This document shows, in pieces, positions 55,757 through 64,000 of a DNA stretch of 64,000 nucleotides (position 1 is the stretch's first letter; the number at the start of each line of letters is the position of its first letter). The DNA is from JAFGAV01 sp041479055 (GTDB lineage: Bacteria > Acidobacteriota > Aminicenantia > Aminicenantales > JAFGAV01): positions 2,356,001-2,420,000 of the forward strand of contig OY969762.1 in the NCBI GenBank assembly GCA_963702835.1, in the 5' to 3' direction. The notes beneath the pieces were generated by a model, which was not told where the DNA came from, did not search any database, and saw only the letters and a program-made list of their open reading frames with translations. Position numbers and translations under genes: made by a program.

Positions 55757-56650
55757 GTGTGGGGAAATCTTCGCGATAAGCTCAGCCGGACCAGGCTGGC
55801 CTTCAAACAGAAGCTGGAGGGAATCTTCCAGAGCCCCAAGGAGCGCGACCAAATTCTTTCCGAGCTTGAGGAGGCGCTGATTCTGGCCGATGCCGGCCCG
55901 GCCGCGGCCGGAAAGATCATCCAAAACCTGAGCCGGAAAAGCCGCAAGAACGACGGCCCCAGCGGCCTAGAAGAGATGCTCCGGGAAGAACTCCTCACGC
56001 TTCTGTCGCAGGCCGCCCCTGTCCGGGGGCCGCTTCCCACGCCCTTTGTCCTGATGATGGTGGGCGCCAACGGCGGCGGAAAAACGACCGCGGCGGCTAA
56101 GCTGGCCCTCCGGCTTAAAAACGAGGGCCGCTCCGTGCTCCTGGCCGCAGCCGACACTTTTAGGGCGGCGGCCCAAGAACAGCTGGCCCTCTGGGGAAAA
56201 AAGCTCGACCTGCCCGTGGTGCGCGGCCAGTACGGCGCCGACCCGGCGGCCGTGGTCTTCGACGCCATCCAGTCGCTCAAGGCGCGCGGCACCCAGGCCC
56301 TGGTGATCGACACGGCCGGCCGCCTCCACACCAACCACAACTTGATGGCCGAGCTGGAGAAGATCCGCCGGATCACCGCCCGGGAAATCTCCGGCGCGCC
56401 CCACGAGACGCTCTTGGTCCTGGACGCCGGCATCGGGCAGAACTCCCTTCCCCAGGCCAGGGAGTTCTTGAAATTCTCCGGCCTGAGCGGGATCTTTCTA
56501 TCGAAACTGGACGGCACGGCCAAGGGCGGGAGCGTCCTGGCCATCGCCGACGAGCTGCGTCTGCCCATCCGCTATATCGGCACCGGTGAGGGCGAGCTCG
56601 ATATCGAGGAATTCTCGGCGAGGGAATTCGTGGATGCCCTCTTGTCATGA
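55757..56650 (+). CDS. ftsY: Signal recognition particle receptor FtsY
   Basis: 297 residues, an NG-domain-only form without the acidic A domain of E. coli FtsY. The N domain is residues ~1-95. GTPase motifs: GANGGGKTTAAAKLA (G1), ADTFRAAAQEQL, DTAGRLHTN (G3), LSKLDGTAKGG (G4/G5) and the closing GTGEGELDIEEFSAREFVDAL. It docks ribosome-SRP complexes at the membrane. The GTG start is supported by the promoter spacing. It overlaps ribD by 4 bp. Confidence 0.95.
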   Translation: MWGNLRDKLSRTRLAFKQKLEGIFQSPKERDQILSELEEALILADAGPAAAGKIIQNLSRKSRKNDGPSGLEEMLREELLTLLSQAAPVRGPLPTPFVLMMVGANGGGKTTAAAKLALRLKNEGRSVLLAAADTFRAAAQEQLALWGKKLDLPVVRGQYGADPAAVVFDAIQSLKARGTQALVIDTAGRLHTNHNLMAELEKIRRITAREISGAPHETLLVLDAGIGQNSLPQAREFLKFSGLSGIFLSKLDGTAKGGSVLAIADELRLPIRYIGTGEGELDIEEFSAREFVDALLS

Positions 56651-57783
56651 TCAACCCGATTGACCTGACCTATATGGAGATGGCCTATGGCCTGGCCGAA
56701 AAGGCAGTGGGCCGGGCCAGCCCCAATCCCTGCGTCGGCGCGGTTATAGTCCGCAATGGCCATGTTGTCGGCGCCGGCTGGCACCAGGGGCCGGGAACCC
56801 TTCATGCCGAGAGCATCGCCCTCTGCCAAGCCGGGCGCCTCGCCGAGGGCGCGACGCTCTATCTCACCCTCGAACCCTGCGTCCATTGGGGCCATACGCC
56901 CCCCTGCCTCGAATCGCTGCTCCAGGCTCGGCTCGGCCGGGTGGTCATTTCGAGCTATGACCCTAACCCGCTCGTCTTCCGCAAAGGGGTCCGCGGCCTG
57001 CGCCGGGCGGGCCTCCCCGTCCTAGTCGGAGCCCTGGAAGAAAAGAACCTCCGGCTCAACGAGGCCTATTTTAAGTTCATCCAGCGAAAAATACCGTTCG
57101 TCACTCTCAAGGCCGCCTCGACCCTGGACGGCCGTATGGCCACCCGGACGGGCGATTCGCGGTGGATCTCCAGCCCGGCCGCCCGGGATTATGTCCATCT
57201 TCTCCGGGCCGAGCAGGACGCGGTCCTGGTCGGGGTGGGGACCGTTCTCCGCGACGATCCGCTGCTCTCCGTCCGCCACCCGCTCTGGAAGGGCAAGCGT
57301 CTGCAGCGGGTCATTCTCGATTCTCGTCTCCGCACTCCCTTAACCTGCCGGATGCTGAAATCCAGGGAAGCCGGGGGAATCTTGATCTTCACCGGCCGCC
57401 ATAGCTCCCAGGATAAAGCCCGGAAGCTGGAAAAGCGAGGCGTGGAGGTCGTTCGGCTTGATGGCCCGGAAGGCGGGGGGCGTTCCCCAAGGCAGCCTGG
57501 GCAGGGGCAATCCTTATCCTTGCGGGCGGTTCTCAAGGAGCTTGGCCGCCGGAAGGTGGCCGGCCTGCTGGTTGAGGGCGGGAGCGAGGTGGCTTCTGCA
57601 TTTCTTGAGGCGGGGCTGGTCGACAAGCTGTTCCTGACGCTGAGCCCCAAGCTTTGCGGCGGCCGCCAGGCGCTTTCCTTCTACGAAGGCCGCGGAGCGG
57701 CCCTTATCCGCAATGCGCCGGGCCTCAAGAACGTCCATGTTTTTGTCCTGGACCAAGAGATTTTTATCGAAGGATATCTGTGA
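56647..57783 (+). CDS. ribD: Bifunctional riboflavin deaminase/reductase RibD
   Basis: 378 residues. The zinc deaminase has HAESIAL and EPCVHWGHTPPC; the reductase half has KAASTLDGRMAT, DSRWISS, LVGVGTVLRDDP and LLVEGGSEVASAFLE. It performs steps two and three after GTP cyclohydrolase II in riboflavin synthesis. A TGATG overlap couples it to ribE. Confidence 0.95.
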   Translation: MINPIDLTYMEMAYGLAEKAVGRASPNPCVGAVIVRNGHVVGAGWHQGPGTLHAESIALCQAGRLAEGATLYLTLEPCVHWGHTPPCLESLLQARLGRVVISSYDPNPLVFRKGVRGLRRAGLPVLVGALEEKNLRLNEAYFKFIQRKIPFVTLKAASTLDGRMATRTGDSRWISSPAARDYVHLLRAEQDAVLVGVGTVLRDDPLLSVRHPLWKGKRLQRVILDSRLRTPLTCRMLKSREAGGILIFTGRHSSQDKARKLEKRGVEVVRLDGPEGGGRSPRQPGQGQSLSLRAVLKELGRRKVAGLLVEGGSEVASAFLEAGLVDKLFLTLSPKLCGGRQALSFYEGRGAALIRNAPGLKNVHVFVLDQEIFIEGYL

Positions 57784-58373
57784 TGTTCACCGGGATTATC
57801 AAGCATCAGGGCCGGTTCCTTGGATATCGGCAAGGACGGCAGGAAATGGGCCTAGAGTCGCCTGACCTGGCCGGCCGGCTGGGGGTGGGCGACAGCCTGG
57901 CCGTCAACGGCGTCTGCCTGAGCGTCACGGCCAAGGAGCGGCAAAGGCTGTGGTTCAACCTGGCCCGGGAGACTATAGCCAGGACAACCTTGGGCCGGCA
58001 GCGGCCGGGCGATCCTCTCAACCTGGAGCCTTCCTTGACCCTGGAGACGCCCCTCAGCGGCCATTTGGTCACCGGCCATATCGACGCCAAAGCCAAGGTG
58101 CTCCGGGTGGCCGAAAGCCGGCCCGGGAAGAGAATGACCATCTCCCTGCCGCCGGAGTCGCGGCCCTTCCTGGTACCCCAGGGCTCGGTGGCCGTGGACG
58201 GCGTCAGCCTGACCGTGGCCGCCGTGGGCGCCTCCTCCTTCGAGGTCGAGCTCATCCCCCTCACCCTCAAGGAATCGACCCTGGGCCGGCTGCGGCCGGG
58301 CGATGAAGTAAACCTGGAATATGACATCATCGCCAAATATGTGTATAATTGGTTGAATCGAGAAAAACGATAG
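57783..58373 (+). CDS. ribE: Riboflavin synthase alpha chain RibE
   Basis: 196 residues starting MFTGII, the family hallmark. Two repeated lumazine-binding barrels: LAVNGVCLSV with GHLVTGHIDA, and VAVDGVSLTV with the following strand set. It dismutates two lumazines to riboflavin. A promoter for ribBA is embedded in its last codons. Confidence 0.95.
   Translation: MFTGIIKHQGRFLGYRQGRQEMGLESPDLAGRLGVGDSLAVNGVCLSVTAKERQRLWFNLARETIARTTLGRQRPGDPLNLEPSLTLETPLSGHLVTGHIDAKAKVLRVAESRPGKRMTISLPPESRPFLVPQGSVAVDGVSLTVAAVGASSFEVELIPLTLKESTLGRLRPGDEVNLEYDIIAKYVYNWLNREKR
58321..58349 (+). promoter_or_regulatory. Intragenic promoter for ribBA
   Basis: ATGACA (58321-58326), 17 bp, perfect TATAAT (58344-58349) within the end of ribE. 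The ATG of ribBA is 35 nt past the -10. Confidence 0.5.
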
Positions 58374-58384
58374 GTTTTAGCATC

Positions 58385-59587
58385 ATGAAATCCACTGTCG
58401 AGCAAGCGATCCGGTCGGTCCAGGACGGCCGGATGATCATCATCGTTGATGACGAGGACCGGGAAAACGAAGGCGACCTCATGGTCGCCGCGGAGAAGGT
58501 CACGCCCGATATCATCAATTTCATGGCCCGCTACGGACGCGGGTTGATCTGCCTGCCCCTGACCCGGGAGCGGTTGGAGCAGCTCCGACTCCCGCTGATG
58601 GTCTCCGACAACACGGCCCGCTTTCAAACGGCTTTTACGGTGTCCATCGACGCCAAGAAAGGCGTCACGACCGGCATCTCCGCCCATGACCGGGCCCAGA
58701 CCGTGCTGACGGCCATGGACCCCAAGACAGCCCCGGCCGACCTGGCCCGGCCCGGCCACATCTTCCCCCTCCAGGCCCGGGAGGGCGGCGTCTTGTCGCG
58801 GGCCGGCCAGACCGAGGCGGCCGTGGATATGGCCCGGCTGGCGGGCCTCTTTCCGGCCGGCGTGATCTGCGAGGTCATGAACGAGGACGGCACCATGGCC
58901 CGCCTGCCCCAGATCGAACAGTTCAGCCAGGAATTCGGCCTGCCCATCCTGACCATTGCCGACCTCATCCAGTACCGGATGAAAACTGAACGGCTCATCC
59001 AACTGGTCGAAGAAGCCGAGCTTCCCACCCGCTACGGCCGATTCCGCATCGCCGTCTTCGAAGACATCATCCACCATGAGAATCACGTGGCCCTGATCAA
59101 AGGGGATCTCGGCGGCACGGAGCCGGTCCTGGTGCGGGCCCATTCCCAGTGCCTGACCGGCGACACCCTGGGCTCCCTGCGCTGCGACTGCGGAGAGCAG
59201 CTCCACCGGGCCATGGACATGATCGACAAGGAGGGCCGGGGCGTCATCCTCTATTTCCTCAACCAGGAGGGCCGGGGCATCGGCCTGACCAACAAGATCA
59301 AAGCCTACGCCATCCAGGATGAGGGCGCCGACACGGTAGAGGCCAACCAGCGTCTCGGCTTCAAGCCCGACCAGCGGGATTACGGCATCGGCGCCCAGAT
59401 CCTGGTGGCCTTGGGCGTCCGGAAGATTCGCCTCCTGACCAACAACCCCCGCAAGTTCATCGGACTGGCCGGCTACGGCCTGGAGATCGTGGACCGGGTG
59501 CCCATCGAGATCCCGCCCTCCAGCGAGAACCAGCGGTACCTTAAGACCAAAAAAGACAAGCTGGGCCACATCCTGGACATGGTCTGA
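58385..59587 (+). CDS. ribBA: RibBA: DHBP synthase/GTP cyclohydrolase II
   Basis: 400 residues from ATG 58385. DHBP synthase part: VDDEDRENEGDLM, SIDAKKGVTTGISAHDRAQT and RAGQTEAAVDMARLAG. GTP cyclohydrolase II part: RAHSQCLTGDTLGSLRCDCG (zinc cysteines) and LNQEGRGIGL. Both substrates of lumazine synthase come from this protein's activities plus RibD. No ribH (lumazine synthase) follows, so it must lie elsewhere. Confidence 0.95.
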   Translation: MKSTVEQAIRSVQDGRMIIIVDDEDRENEGDLMVAAEKVTPDIINFMARYGRGLICLPLTRERLEQLRLPLMVSDNTARFQTAFTVSIDAKKGVTTGISAHDRAQTVLTAMDPKTAPADLARPGHIFPLQAREGGVLSRAGQTEAAVDMARLAGLFPAGVICEVMNEDGTMARLPQIEQFSQEFGLPILTIADLIQYRMKTERLIQLVEEAELPTRYGRFRIAVFEDIIHHENHVALIKGDLGGTEPVLVRAHSQCLTGDTLGSLRCDCGEQLHRAMDMIDKEGRGVILYFLNQEGRGIGLTNKIKAYAIQDEGADTVEANQRLGFKPDQRDYGIGAQILVALGVRKIRLLTNNPRKFIGLAGYGLEIVDRVPIEIPPSSENQRYLKTKKDKLGHILDMV

Positions 59588-59601
59588 TCAAAACCGGGCC
59601 A

Positions 59602-60072
59602 TCACTCTTCGGCCGGGAAAGGCCTGACACCCGGCCGCGATTGAAGGATGAAGGTCACCGGGCCGTCGTTGGTCAGGCGGACCTTCATGAGGGCCTGGAA
59701 AACGCCCCTCTCAACCTTCACTCCCAGTTCGCGGAGCGCGGCGGTAAACTCATCGAAGATCTCCGCGGCTCTGCCCGGCTCCTCGGCCCCGTCGAAGCTC
59801 GGCCGGCGTCCCTTGCGCACCGAAGCGGCCAGGGTGAACTGGGATACGGCCAGGGCCTGGCCGCCGACATCCTTGAGGGACAGGTTCATTTTCCCCTGCT
59901 CATCGGGGAAAATGCGCAGCTCGGCCGTCTGGCGGGCCAGAGCGAGCGCCTCGGCCGGCCCATCTCCCTTTTCCACGCCGACCAGAAGGCAAACCCCGCG
60001 GCCGATCCGGCCGGCTACCCGGCCCTCCGCTTCCACCTCCGCCTCAGAGACTCTCTGCAGGACGATGATCAT
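59602..60072 (-). CDS. dtd: D-aminoacyl-tRNA deacylase
   Basis: 156 residues from MIIVLQRVSEAEV; a longer frame upstream has no support. Catalytic signatures are SQFTL and NDGPVTFILQS, with GVCLLVGVEKGD near the start. It removes D-amino acids mischarged onto tRNA. It is convergent with ribBA, 14 bp apart. Confidence 0.9.
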   Translation of the reverse strand: MIIVLQRVSEAEVEAEGRVAGRIGRGVCLLVGVEKGDGPAEALALARQTAELRIFPDEQGKMNLSLKDVGGQALAVSQFTLAASVRKGRRPSFDGAEEPGRAAEIFDEFTAALRELGVKVERGVFQALMKVRLTNDGPVTFILQSRPGVRPFPAEE

Positions 60073-60356
60073 TATTCTATGCTCCGCTTTTAATTTAAAA
60101 AAAATTCCTGTTCTTAGCATACAATCCAAATATAGTGGACCAGGGGGAGGGGTAAGCTCGGATTCGGCAGCACTCCATACATTGTACGATCGCAGTATCA
60201 GAAACAAGAAGGGCTTGGGTTTTGGCCGGAGCGAGCATCAGGCCGGATTTAGCCCTCCCGCAGCGCTCTTCGAGGATTTCCGGCATTTTTGTTGCCGGCC
60301 GGCGAGCAGCCTGAGCCTTCCGTAGGAGGGAGAGTTGCGCAGCCGCCGAGAACGCC
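60073..60356. other. Intergenic stretch without recognised features
   Basis: Between dtd and the family B repeat, this sequence starts AT-rich (dtd leader with an A/T run at 60094-60105) and becomes GC-rich. No credible gene, RNA gene or convincing promoter was found. Confidence 0.4.
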
Positions 60357-60458
60357 CCGGAGACGCCTTGCGGCTTTTTATCAAATTTATTTACCCCTCC
60401 GACCCCCCTAGGGAAATAGGGGGGAGCTCGATGGCGCCTCCGGAGAGGCCGAAGGGCG
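60357..60458 (+). repeat. Palindromic repeat family B, copy 5
   Basis: CCCGGAGACGCC, TTTTTATCAAATTTATTTACC, the arm pair CCCCCCTA-GGGAAATA-GGGGGG and GGCGCCTCCGGAGAGGCCG. The same order of blocks occurs in copy 3 at 45001. Confidence 0.7.
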
Positions 60459-60546
60459 TGAAAAATCCGGCCAGCGAGCGAGGTCAAAATCCAAGCCCTT
60501 CAAGCCTATCACCTGGAAGGTGCTGCACTTTTCCGGAACGAAGGAT

Positions 60547-60575
60547 TTGACTTTAAGAGCCCCACCGTCTAAGAT
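60547..60575 (+). promoter_or_regulatory. Promoter of rpsT
   Basis: TTGACT (60547-60552), 17 bp, TAAGAT (60570-60575). The leader to the ATG is 25 nt and includes AAGGAG. Confidence 0.7.
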
Positions 60576-60600
60576 AGGACGTCTCGACAAGGAGAATTTT

Positions 60601-60879
60601 ATGATTCGTCATAAGTCCGCCATTCGCCAGCACCGCCGAAGCGTGCGCCACGCCGCCATCAATAAGCGGAACAAAACCGGCCTCCGCACCCAGGTCAAAA
60701 CCCTCCGCCAAAAGGTCCAGGCCAAGAACAGGGAAGAGGCCGTCAAGATGCTCCCCCAGGTCTTCTCCGCCGCAGACAGAACAGCCAAGAAGAGGGCCAT
60801 CCACAAGAAGAAGGCCGCCCGGCTGAAATCACGGTTGAGCCGGCAGGTCCAGAGCCTCAGCTCCAGCCAATCCTCCTAA
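60601..60879 (+). CDS. rpsT: 30S ribosomal protein S20
   Basis: 92 very basic residues (MIRHKSAIRQHRRSVRHAAI, then KKAARLKSRLSRQVQ), helical throughout, as in S20. ATG 60601 follows AAGGAG. Its 3' end overlaps the convergent holA gene by 23 bp. Confidence 0.9.
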   Translation: MIRHKSAIRQHRRSVRHAAINKRNKTGLRTQVKTLRQKVQAKNREEAVKMLPQVFSAADRTAKKRAIHKKKAARLKSRLSRQVQSLSSSQSS

Positions 60880-61975
60880 GCGGCGTCTCTTTCAGGCGCC
60901 GGCAATACTCGAACACAAACGACTCCAACAAAATCCTGGCCGAAACATCGCTGCTCTTGATCGTTCGGTCGATCCTGGCCAGTTCGTTCAGGATGCGGCG
61001 CACATCTCTTAGGGAAAGCCGGTCCACCAGGCCGAAGAAATCCTGGAACTTTTCATTATATAATTTAACATAATTTTCCTTAATATTGGGATTGAAAGTC
61101 CGAAAGATCTCCTTCCGGTCTTTGGACCTCTCCCTAAGCCAAGCCTTGGCCAGCAGGATTTCCTGGAAGAAACGGATGACATCGTTCAGGATCTTGATCC
61201 CTTCCTCTCCGGACTTGATCAAACCGTCCAGGACCTCCAGGCAAGACCGCAGGTCCCCATGGGCCAGGGCGTCGGATAAAGCCCAATTCTCCAAGCTCCT
61301 CGTCCAGCCGCAGAGCTGGTCCACCTCTTCCGCCTCCAGGGATGTTTTTTTGCCTGCATAAGAAACAAGCTTGTCCATCTCGCTGGTCAAGCGGTCAAGA
61401 TCATTCCCCACGACATCGATCAGCTTGGCCTTGGCCTCCGGGCTCAAGAGGAGCTTCCTCTCGGCCAGGTTTTGATCCAGCCATGGTTTCAGTTCCTTAT
61501 CTTTGAGCGCTTTCAGCTCCAGGCTCACGACCTGGGCCTTAAGCCGCCTGGCAAAGAATTGAAAGACGGGGGTGTTTTTAACCTTCCAGGTCGAGTAGGG
61601 GTAGATAATGACGATGACCGTCCGGGGCGAGGGTGAAGCGAAATAATCCTCCAGTTCTTTTTCCTCGACCTCCGACAATTTGTCCTCCAGCCGCTCCCGC
61701 TCCCGGTCTTCCTCCTGCTGCAAAAACTCGGCCACGATAAGCCGCCAGGGAGAAAAGAAGGAAGGAGCGGTCCGGGCGGCATCCACGGCGTCCGTCCAAC
61801 TCGCCTCGTCCATCCAGAAGCGGTCCAGGTTGAAGGGCTGGCTGTCGGCGGGCAGGAGCCGGGCCTTGAGCTGGTCCACGAACTTGCGGGCCAGGAAGGT
61901 CTCCGGGCCGTATAGAAAATAGCCGGGAGCCAGGTCATCGTCCCGGATATCCTTGCCCAGCAGGGAAATGAACAC
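60857..61975 (-). CDS. holA: DNA polymerase III delta subunit
   Basis: 372 residues. The family layout is visible: PGYFLYGPETFLARKFVDQL at the start (P-loop-like but degenerate), FFSPWRLIVAEFLQQ, a central region with LLSPEAKAKLIDVVGNDLDRLTSEM and DKLVSYAG, and a helical collar ending RRILNELARIDRTIKSSDVS. It opens the sliding clamp. It follows lptE by 2 bp in the common leuS-lptE-holA order. Confidence 0.9.
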   Translation of the reverse strand: MFISLLGKDIRDDDLAPGYFLYGPETFLARKFVDQLKARLLPADSQPFNLDRFWMDEASWTDAVDAARTAPSFFSPWRLIVAEFLQQEEDRERERLEDKLSEVEEKELEDYFASPSPRTVIVIIYPYSTWKVKNTPVFQFFARRLKAQVVSLELKALKDKELKPWLDQNLAERKLLLSPEAKAKLIDVVGNDLDRLTSEMDKLVSYAGKKTSLEAEEVDQLCGWTRSLENWALSDALAHGDLRSCLEVLDGLIKSGEEGIKILNDVIRFFQEILLAKAWLRERSKDRKEIFRTFNPNIKENYVKLYNEKFQDFFGLVDRLSLRDVRRILNELARIDRTIKSSDVSARILLESFVFEYCRRLKETPLRRIGWS

Positions 61976-61977
61976 GC

Positions 61978-62502
61978 TCAGAACCCTTCCAGGATGGTGA
62001 TGACCAGGCTGCGGGCGAACTTCTCCGCAACTTTGTTCAAGGCCTCGGTCTCCATCGACTCGAAGTCGCTTCCCTGGGGGACCTCGTACTCCTCGATGTA
62101 CTGGTAGGACGGGTTGGAAAACAGCACCCGTTTCAGGACCCTGTCCCGGAGCACGATCCTGGCCACGATGACGATGTTGTAGCGGTCGGCCGTGCCCTGG
62201 CCGGAGAAGGCCATGGGCTGCACGTTGAAGGTCAGGATCTCGCCGCTGAGCACGGCATCGGCGCGCTCCTCATCGGCGGCGACTTCGACCCGGCCGCGGG
62301 CCACCAGCTCGTTGATGACGCTCTGGGTCAGTTTCAAGTCCAGCTCGAACCGCGTGGTCAGGTTCTTGAACATCGGGACGCTGACGGTCTTGATATGGGT
62401 GGGCAGGAACCCGCCCGTGCCGCGCAGGCGGTAGCCGCATCGGCCGGCTAGAAACAAGACCAGCCCGGCCAGAAGGACGATCTTCAGTCTCAGGGCGTTC
62501 AT
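61978..62502 (-). CDS. lptE: LPS assembly lipoprotein LptE
   Basis: 174 residues. An N-terminal hydrophobic signal ends LAGRCGYRLRG: the Cys is in lipobox position but Arg occupies -1, an unusual residue. The body matches LptE: THIKTVSVPMFKNLTTRFELD, LTQSVINELVARGRVEV and DAVLSGEILTFNV. It plugs the LptD barrel in the outer membrane. Overlaps leuS by 4 bp. Confidence 0.85.
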   Translation of the reverse strand: MNALRLKIVLLAGLVLFLAGRCGYRLRGTGGFLPTHIKTVSVPMFKNLTTRFELDLKLTQSVINELVARGRVEVAADEERADAVLSGEILTFNVQPMAFSGQGTADRYNIVIVARIVLRDRVLKRVLFSNPSYQYIEEYEVPQGSDFESMETEALNKVAEKFARSLVITILEGF

Positions 62503-64000
62503 CGCGCTACGATGTTGACCAGCTTATCCGGAATGCAGACGACCTGGCGGACCTTGCCTGCGCCGACGGCGGCCCGGACTTTGTCCAGGCTGAGGGCCGT
62601 CTGGCGCAGCTCCGCCTCGCCCGTTCCGGCCGGCACATCGAACCGGTCCCGGAGCTTGCCGTTGACTTGGACGACTATGGTCACCGTTTCTTCTGCGGCC
62701 CAGTCCGGGTCGTAGGCGGGCCAGGCGGTCCGGGCCAGCGGCACGGAATGGCCGGTCTCCTGCCAGAGCTCCTCGCAGAGGTGAGGGGCAAATGGCGCCA
62801 GCAGCAGCAGGACGGTTTCCAAAGCTTGACGGAGAAGAGTCCGGCCGGCCTCATCCGCCTTCAAGGCCTCCCGCTCCCGGCGCAAGCTGTTGGAGAACTC
62901 CATGATGGAGCTGATGGCGGTATTGAGGTGGAACCGTTGCTCAATATCGCCCGTCACCTTTTTGATCGTCTGATGCATCTTCCGGCGCAGCCCGGACGGG
63001 TCGGCCTCCTTCGCCTCCGGCCGGCGGCCGCCGGACCCTGGGCGGAACACTTCCCGGCTGTCATAAACGAGCTGCCACAGGCGGTTGAAGAACCGGGAGC
63101 AGCCTTCCAGGCCGTCCTCGTTCCAGGCGAACTCTTTATCCGGCGGTGAAGCGAAGAGGATGAAAAGCCGCAGGGCGTCGGCGCCGTAACGGCCGACGAT
63201 CTCATCGGGGTCCACCACATTCCCCCGGGATTTGGACATGGCCGCGCCGTCCTTGGTCACCATGCCCTGGGCCAGGTAGCGGGGGAAGGGTTCGTCGATG
63301 GAGGTCAGGCCCAGGTCACGGATGACTTTGGTGAAGAAGCGGGCGTAAATGAGATGGAGGATGGCGTGCTCCACCCCACCGATGTAGAGGTCCACGGGCA
63401 GCCAGTAATCGGCCGGGCGGCGGGCAAAGGGGAGCTTTTCTTCGTGGGGCGAAGTGTAACGGAAGAAGTACCAGGAAGAATCGAAAAAAGTGTCCATGGT
63501 GTCCGTCTCGCGGCGGGCAGGCCCGCCGCACTTAGGGCAGACGGTCCGGACAAACGACTCGACCTTCTCCAAGGGCGAGCCTTCAGTTCCGGTCAGCGGA
63601 ACGTCAGCCGGGATCTCTACCGGCAGCTGGTCGTAAGGAACCCCGACCACCCCGCAGGAGGGGCAGTGGATGATGGGGATGGGTGTCCCCCAGTATCTCT
63701 GCCTGGAAATGCCCCAGTCGCGCAGGCGGTAGATAATGCTCCCGCGGCCGATTTTTTTTCTTCGGCATAGCGGTTCATGGCCTCGATGGCCTGGGCGCTC
63801 GTCTGGCCGGTGAACGGGCCGGAATCGACCAGCCGGCCGTAATCCTCGAAAGCCTGGCCTTCCGGCCTCTCCGCGGCCTCCCCTTCGGGCACGATGACCG
63901 TTTTGATGGGCAGGCCGTACTGTCGGGCAAAGTCATAGTCGCGCTGGTCATGAGCCGGAACAGCCATAATGGCGCCCGTGCCGTACTCCAGGAGCACATA
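62499..64000 (-). CDS. leuS: Leucyl-tRNA synthetase, partial and frameshifted
   Basis: The C-terminal ~500 residues; the 5' part continues beyond the right edge. Editing-domain remnants include GTGAIMAVPAHDQRD. Synthetase core: DTFFDSSWYFFRYTSP, YIGGVEHAILHL and AMSKSRGNVV (KMSKS motif). The anticodon-binding and C-terminal domains follow. Eight T residues (63752-63759, plus strand) interrupt the frame; a ninth restores RYAEEKKIGRGSI. As leuS is essential, a consensus error is the likelier explanation. Confidence 0.9.

Noticed and set aside
57806..59569. 587-codon minus-strand open frame opposite ribE-ribBA
   Set aside because: Both sense genes have complete catalytic motifs; the antisense frame shows only composition-driven openness.

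Overview
The window is about 64 kb of GC-rich bacterial chromosome from a Gram-negative (diderm) organism. It carries the Tol-Pal system, LPS-export genes (lptB, a fused lptC-lptA, lptE), outer-membrane barrels and signal-peptide proteins. A Hanks-type kinase joined to a FlgO/TPR module, abundant secreted Ntn hydrolases, a regulatory PTS without sugar permeases and many GC-rich palindromic intergenic repeats suggest an Acidobacteriota-like lineage, possibly Candidatus Aminicenantes. This is inference from gene content only; no rRNA or tRNA gene is present to settle it.

Layout. 1-13.1 kb is an envelope/secretion neighbourhood: a GT-C-like membrane protein, a DNA-binding-like hypothetical, a divergent pair of secreted beta-propeller proteins (one with an SGNH hydrolase domain), a tandemly duplicated AMIN-domain gene, an outer-membrane barrel coupled to a B12-binding-type radical SAM enzyme, and a second GT-C glycosyltransferase. 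13.2-17.7 kb holds ftsK coupled to a fused LutB-LutA-like iron-sulfur protein. 17.7-19.6 kb holds an HD-GYP protein and a divergent ECF sigma/anti-sigma pair. 19.6-23.9 kb is a minus-strand uvrA-holB-ricT operon with an unusually short UvrA. 24.1-27.5 kb is an accessory island: an IS630-type element, a HEPN/MNT toxin-antitoxin-like pair under a palindromic operator, and a secreted orphan. 27.7-36.0 kb holds an MrfA/YprA-like helicase, two Ntn-hydrolase-family secreted enzymes, a GyrI-like protein and a GH20 hexosaminidase.

36.1-43.9 kb is tolQ-tolR-tolA-tolB and pal-cpoB, split by a 3.2 kb insertion holding a Ser/Thr kinase/TPR gene bounded by a hairpin repeat and a highly structured 294-bp element; ssb and a cupin follow. 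45.3-55.7 kb is a long minus-strand operon: recJ, lptC/A fusion, lptB, rpoN, hpf, short hprK, rapZ, EIIA-Man, HPr, ptsI. It combines LPS export, sigma-54 and a signalling-only PTS. 55.7-59.6 kb is ftsY-ribD-ribE-ribBA. 59.6-64 kb holds dtd, rpsT and the holA-lptE-leuS block, with leuS running off the right edge.

Two window-wide patterns stand out. First, at seven genes the -10 box lies only 6-9 nt before the start codon with no Shine-Dalgarno in between, which implies leaderless mRNAs; other promoters in the window have ordinary leaders with Shine-Dalgarno sites. Second, seven single-base frameshifts break six genes, several at homopolymers, including essential leuS and core ptsI. That points to consensus errors in the sequence, so these genes should not be read as true pseudogenes without checking. 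Three families of GC-rich palindromic or structured intergenic elements recur in the window.
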